Shown in pieces: positions 60,765-64,000 of a DNA stretch of 64,000 bases. Positions within the stretch are counted from its first letter, which is position 1; each line of letters starts with the position of its first letter. A program made the translations under genes and the position numbers. Location: assembly GCF_900156535.1 (NCBI RefSeq), contig NZ_FTNV01000001.1, positions 372,001 to 436,000 of the forward strand, written 5' to 3'. Below the pieces are notes generated by a model. It saw only the letters and a program-made list of their open reading frames with translations. It did no database searches and had not been told where the DNA came from. Source of the DNA: Roseovarius nanhaiticus. GTDB taxonomy: Bacteria > Pseudomonadota > Alphaproteobacteria > Rhodobacterales > Rhodobacteraceae.

Positions 60765-62636
60765 ATGATATCGGAAAAGCTTCATAATCTGCCGCGTCTC
60801 GCCAAGCGGGCGATCTTTTTGGTGACGGATACACTGCTCGTTCCGATCAGCCTCTATGCCGCTTTCGCGTTGCGCTACGGCACGTTGACGCAAATGGACC
60901 GTGTTCAGGATTCCCTGTCCCTTTTTGTGTTGATGACCGTCCTGGGTGGCGTCCTGATCTCGATCTGCAGGCTGCCAAGGATCAAACTGAACGCGCTGGA
61001 AATGCGCGCCGTGACCCGAATCGGCACGACCGCGGCCTTGCTGGCGCTTCTGGCAATCACGCTGAGCTATATGCTTGACCTGTCCGGGCCGCGCTCGGTG
61101 CCGATCATTTTCTGCGCCGTCTTCTTTCTTGCTTCGCTTGCCACGCGCATCGCCGCCCTCACATTGCTGGGCTGGCTTGAGGACCGTCAGGGCACTCGGC
61201 AGCGCGTTGCAATCTATGGCGCGGGCGCGGGCGGCATCCAGATGGCCGCGGCATTGCGCCAATCGCCCGAGGCTCGGCCCGTTCTCTTCATCGACGACAA
61301 TTCCAACCTTCAGGGTCTGATGACGGCGGGCCTGCCAGTCTATGCGTCGTCCGATCTGAAAAAGCTGGTCGAGCGTCACAGGATCCAGCGCGTCCTTCTG
61401 GCCATCCCCTCGATCTCCGAGGAGCGTCGCCGCGCCCTGATCGACAAGCTCGCGGCTCTGGGCCTCGAGGTGCAGGTGCTGCCGTCTTACATCGAGATGA
61501 TGACCGGCAAGGGCGCGGGCGAGCCTTTGCGCCCCGTAAGCCCCGACGCCCTTCTGGGGCGCGACAAGGTGGATCTGGACACGCCTGAAATCGCCAAGGC
61601 CTATGCCGGGCGCACCGTCCTCGTGACAGGGGCGGGCGGCTCCATCGGGTCAGAGCTTTGCCGCCAGTTGATCAACCGCCGTCCCAAGCGCATCGTACTT
61701 TTCGAGCATAGCGAGATCGCGCTTTACGCGATCGACCAGGACATGCGCAAACGCGCCGCCGGTGCGGGGGTGGCGATCACTACGCGCCTCGGCTCTGTCA
61801 CGGATGCAGCGCGGGTCGCCGCCGTCATGAGCGAGTGCGAGGTCGAGATCGTCCTGCATGCCGCCGCCTACAAGCACGTGCCAATCGTCGAGGAAAACGA
61901 GCTGGAGGGCGCACGCAACAACGTCATGGGCACCAAGGTGGTGGCCGATGCCGCGATGCGGGCCGGGGTCGAGCGGTTCATCCTCGTGTCGACCGACAAG
62001 GCCGTGCGCCCGACCAATATCATGGGCGCATCCAAACGATTGGCCGAACTGGTCGTACAGGATCTTCAGACCCGCACGACCCGCACACGCTTCGCCATCG
62101 TGCGCTTCGGCAATGTGCTTGGCTCCTCCGGCTCGGTGCTGCCTCTCTTCGAGCGGCAGATCAAGCAGGGCGGACCGGTGACCGTGACCCATCCCGAGGT
62201 GACACGCTTTTTCATGACGATCCCCGAGGCCGCGCGCCTTGTCCTGCTGGCGGGGGCCTATGCAAAGGGCAGCGACGTATTTGTGCTGGACATGGGCGAG
62301 CCGCAGAAGATCATCGATATCGCACGCCGCATGGTCGAGATGTCGGGCCGCACGGTCCGCGATTCCAAGACCGGCAAGGGCGATATCGAAATCGAGATCA
62401 CCGGCTTGCGCCCGGGTGAGAAGCTCTACGAGGAGCTGTTGATCGACGATGACAGCCTCCGTGCGACGCCGCACCCCAAGATCTTGCGCGCCGAAGAGGC
62501 AAGTCTGAGCGAGATCGAGACATCGTCGATGCTGCGCGAGCTGGAAAAGACGCTGGAGGCCCGCGATACCGCGCGCCTCCGCCGCCTCATCGCTGCGCGC
62601 GTCGATGGCTATCATATCCAGAAGGAAGTGGGTTAG
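60765..62636 (+). CDS. Nucleotide-sugar 4,6-dehydratase, PglF/WbpM/CapD type
   Basis: Membrane-anchored dehydratase of 623 aa. Four N-terminal helices (for example AIFLVTDTLLVPISLYAAFA) lead to a Rossmann-like part (VAIYGAGAGGIQMAAAL near residue 150) and the SDR domain starting near residue 285 (TVLVTGAGGSIGSELCRQL). The catalytic region is STDKAVRPTNIMGASKR: Asp/Lys with Met in the place of Tyr, as in WbpM and PglF. It likely makes the 4-keto-6-deoxy product of UDP-GlcNAc that the 43443 aminotransferase uses, although it is 16 kb away. It closes the polysaccharide locus. Confidence 0.92.
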   Translation: MISEKLHNLPRLAKRAIFLVTDTLLVPISLYAAFALRYGTLTQMDRVQDSLSLFVLMTVLGGVLISICRLPRIKLNALEMRAVTRIGTTAALLALLAITLSYMLDLSGPRSVPIIFCAVFFLASLATRIAALTLLGWLEDRQGTRQRVAIYGAGAGGIQMAAALRQSPEARPVLFIDDNSNLQGLMTAGLPVYASSDLKKLVERHRIQRVLLAIPSISEERRRALIDKLAALGLEVQVLPSYIEMMTGKGAGEPLRPVSPDALLGRDKVDLDTPEIAKAYAGRTVLVTGAGGSIGSELCRQLINRRPKRIVLFEHSEIALYAIDQDMRKRAAGAGVAITTRLGSVTDAARVAAVMSECEVEIVLHAAAYKHVPIVEENELEGARNNVMGTKVVADAAMRAGVERFILVSTDKAVRPTNIMGASKRLAELVVQDLQTRTTRTRFAIVRFGNVLGSSGSVLPLFERQIKQGGPVTVTHPEVTRFFMTIPEAARLVLLAGAYAKGSDVFVLDMGEPQKIIDIARRMVEMSGRTVRDSKTGKGDIEIEITGLRPGEKLYEELLIDDDSLRATPHPKILRAEEASLSEIETSSMLRELEKTLEARDTARLRRLIAARVDGYHIQKEVG

Positions 62637-62884
62637 GCGTCACGAGCGGTGCCGGCTTTGCAAGTATCGGCCGAGCGTTACCCGTGATACCGCCAAGAGG
62701 GACGGCCTTGGACCCGAGCAGCGCCTTGTCGAAAATCTGGGAACTTAAGGGTGCTCGAACGCTCGGCAAATCAAAGCGCTGCCGTGTGGGACGAAAGCTG
62801 GCGCTTGGTTCAACGCGGCAGGGGCCCCCAGGATTCGAAGAGCGGCAAGAAGAATCCGTATTCGAAACCATGTTCTAGGACAAG

Positions 62885-62970
62885 TGGTGCCCAGGAGAGG
62901 ACTCGAACCTCCACACCGTTGCCAGTACTAGCACCTGAAGCTAGCGCGTCTACCATTCCGCCACCTGGGC
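62885..62970 (-). tRNA. tRNA-Leu (anticodon CAG)
   Basis: The 5' acceptor strand GCCCAGG (62970-62964) pairs with CCTGGGC (62895-62889), followed by discriminator A and an encoded CCA (62888-62885). The anticodon arm is CTAGC-TTCAGGT-GCTAG, giving anticodon CAG. A long variable arm (class II) and TTCGAGT T-loop fit leucine. It is on the minus strand, with its 3' end facing the polysaccharide locus. Confidence 0.93.
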
Positions 62971-63121
62971 AGGTCACGTGAGGGGCCGTTTAGACGGGGG
63001 GCGGGGGCGTGTCAACGGGCTTTTTCGCGCGGGCCCGCCATGTCGCCTTGCCCGCGGGCGCCGGCACGGGTAGGACGGTAGGCGCACAAGAATAGAACTG
63101 GGCGCGCCGGAGGCTTTCCTT

Positions 63122-64000
63122 ATGTCGAAACTGGTCACAATCTTTGGCGGATCGGGCTTTGTGGGCCGCTATGTCGCCTACCGCATGGCGCAGGCCGGAT
63201 GGCGCGTGCGGGTCGCGTGCCGCCGCCCTGAAACGGCCGGGTTCGTGCGCACCTACGGCGTTGTCGGCCAGGTCGAGCCGATTTTGTGCAACATCCGCAA
63301 CGACGACAGCGTGCGTGACCTCACGCGCGGCGCCGATGCAGTGGTCAATTGTGTTGGCACGTTCGAGCGCAAGGGCAAGAACAACTTCGACGCCGTGCAG
63401 GATGCGGGCGCGACTCGCATCGCCCGCATGGCCGCCGAGGAGGGCGTTCAGCATCTCGTCCACCTCTCGGCCATCGGTGCGGATGTGGACGGCGACAGCC
63501 TCTATGCCCAAAGCAAGGGCCGCGGCGAGCAGGGCATTCTCGAGCATTTCCCGAATGCCGTGATCCTGCGTCCCTCCATTGTCTTCGGCCCCGAGGACGC
63601 GTTCTTCAACCGCTTTGCCGGCATGACCAAGATGGGCCCGGCTTTGCCGGTCGTCGGGGCGGACACGCGCTTTCAGCCGGTCTATGTGGGCGACGTGGCC
63701 GATGCTGCCGCGATGGGCGCGCAGGGCAAGGCTGCGCCGGGTATCTACGAGCTGGGCGGACCGGATGTGCACACTTTCCGCGAGTTGATGGAGATGATGC
63801 TGCGCGTCATCCGCCGCCGCCGCATGATCATCAATATTCCATTCCTGCCGGCCAAAGGTCTGGGCGCGCTGATGGAACTGGGCCAGACACTGACGCTGGG
63901 TCTTTTGCCCGCGCAAATCACGCGCGATCAGGTGACGTCCCTGAAATCCGATAATGTCGTGTCCGACGGCGCCAAAGGTTTCGAAGACCTGGGCATCCAG
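63122..64000 (+). CDS. NDUFA9-like NAD(P)-binding protein (partial, runs off the window)
   Basis: The frame from ATG 63122 is open to the window end, 293 codons, with no stop. GGAGG lies eight bases upstream. It starts VTIFGGSGFVGRYVAYRMAQ and has VVNCVGTFERKG, LSAIGADVDGDSLYAQSKG and VFGPEDAFFNRFAGM, as in the complex I NDUFA9 subunit family of alphaproteobacteria (atypical SDR). The role may be complex I assembly or NADPH binding at the membrane. The gene probably ends a few dozen codons beyond the window. Confidence 0.85.
   Translation, partial: MSKLVTIFGGSGFVGRYVAYRMAQAGWRVRVACRRPETAGFVRTYGVVGQVEPILCNIRNDDSVRDLTRGADAVVNCVGTFERKGKNNFDAVQDAGATRIARMAAEEGVQHLVHLSAIGADVDGDSLYAQSKGRGEQGILEHFPNAVILRPSIVFGPEDAFFNRFAGMTKMGPALPVVGADTRFQPVYVGDVADAAAMGAQGKAAPGIYELGGPDVHTFRELMEMMLRVIRRRRMIINIPFLPAKGLGALMELGQTLTLGLLPAQITRDQVTSLKSDNVVSDGAKGFEDLGIQ

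Noticed and set aside
62751..62981. 76-aa reading frame ending in RTRTSTPLPVLAPEAS
   Set aside because: This is the antisense of the tRNA-Leu gene, a well-known false protein match.
1..64000. CRISPR arrays, IS elements, rRNA genes
   Set aside because: No regularly spaced repeats, transposase genes with terminal repeats or rRNA-like segments were seen.

Overview
The window looks like chromosomal DNA of a Rhodobacterales alphaproteobacterium (Roseobacter-like). The inference rests on high GC with GC-rich third positions, a soluble PhoR kinase upstream of pstSCAB-phoU-phoB, long PstC/PstA proteins, half-size PqiA proteins, several oxidation-rich catabolic operons tied to ABC importers, and a YjbH/YjbF polysaccharide module. 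I saw no plasmid, phage or IS backbone and no CRISPR array.

Layout. (1) 1-3055: end of a spermidine/putrescine-type ABC importer operon (ATPase tail, Tat-type binding protein, two permeases). (2) 3075-7063, minus: an MCE lipid-transport operon (two half PqiA proteins, PqiB, PqiC). (3) 7405-16859: a LysR regulator divergent from a catabolic operon with a PuuB-like FAD oxidoreductase, a second PotABCD-type importer, a GMC oxidoreductase, an enolase-superfamily dehydratase and a cupin. (4) 16926-24214: the phosphate regulon block phoR-pstS-pstC-pstA-pstB-phoU-phoB, with a triple Pho-box-like repeat before pstS and a terminator-like hairpin after it. (5) 24211-38292, minus: one long catabolic gene train (quinone oxidoreductase, LivK, LivH, fused LivM-LivG, LivF, SDR, AroE-like, D-2-hydroxyacid dehydrogenase, GMC, two SDRs, fused E1 alpha/beta), divergent from a GntR/FCD regulator at 38486. 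(6) 39391-62636: a surface polysaccharide locus with a tyrosine autokinase, a DUF2793 protein, a bacillosamine-type sugar pathway (aminotransferase, NeuD/PglD acetyltransferase, dehydratase), two phosphoglycosyl transferases, two GT4 enzymes, an asparagine-synthase-like amidotransferase, Wzx, Wzy, UDP-sugar dehydrogenase and epimerase, and YjbH/YjbF. (7) 62885-64000: a tRNA-Leu(CAG) gene and the start of an NDUFA9-like gene that runs off the window.

Two observations stand out. All four solute-binding-protein genes are followed within about 10-35 nt by a GC-rich stem-loop before the next transporter gene; one has a U-tract and three do not. In the polysaccharide locus, an AT-rich cassette (about 51240-53360; hand-counted 60-nt samples of 40-45% GC against 63-75% outside) holds the 3' end of wzx, an acetyltransferase and wzy, and looks like an exchanged serotype cassette. 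The substrate of the long operon in region 5 is not evident and may represent an undescribed catabolic route. I saw no unambiguous novel defence or mobile system.
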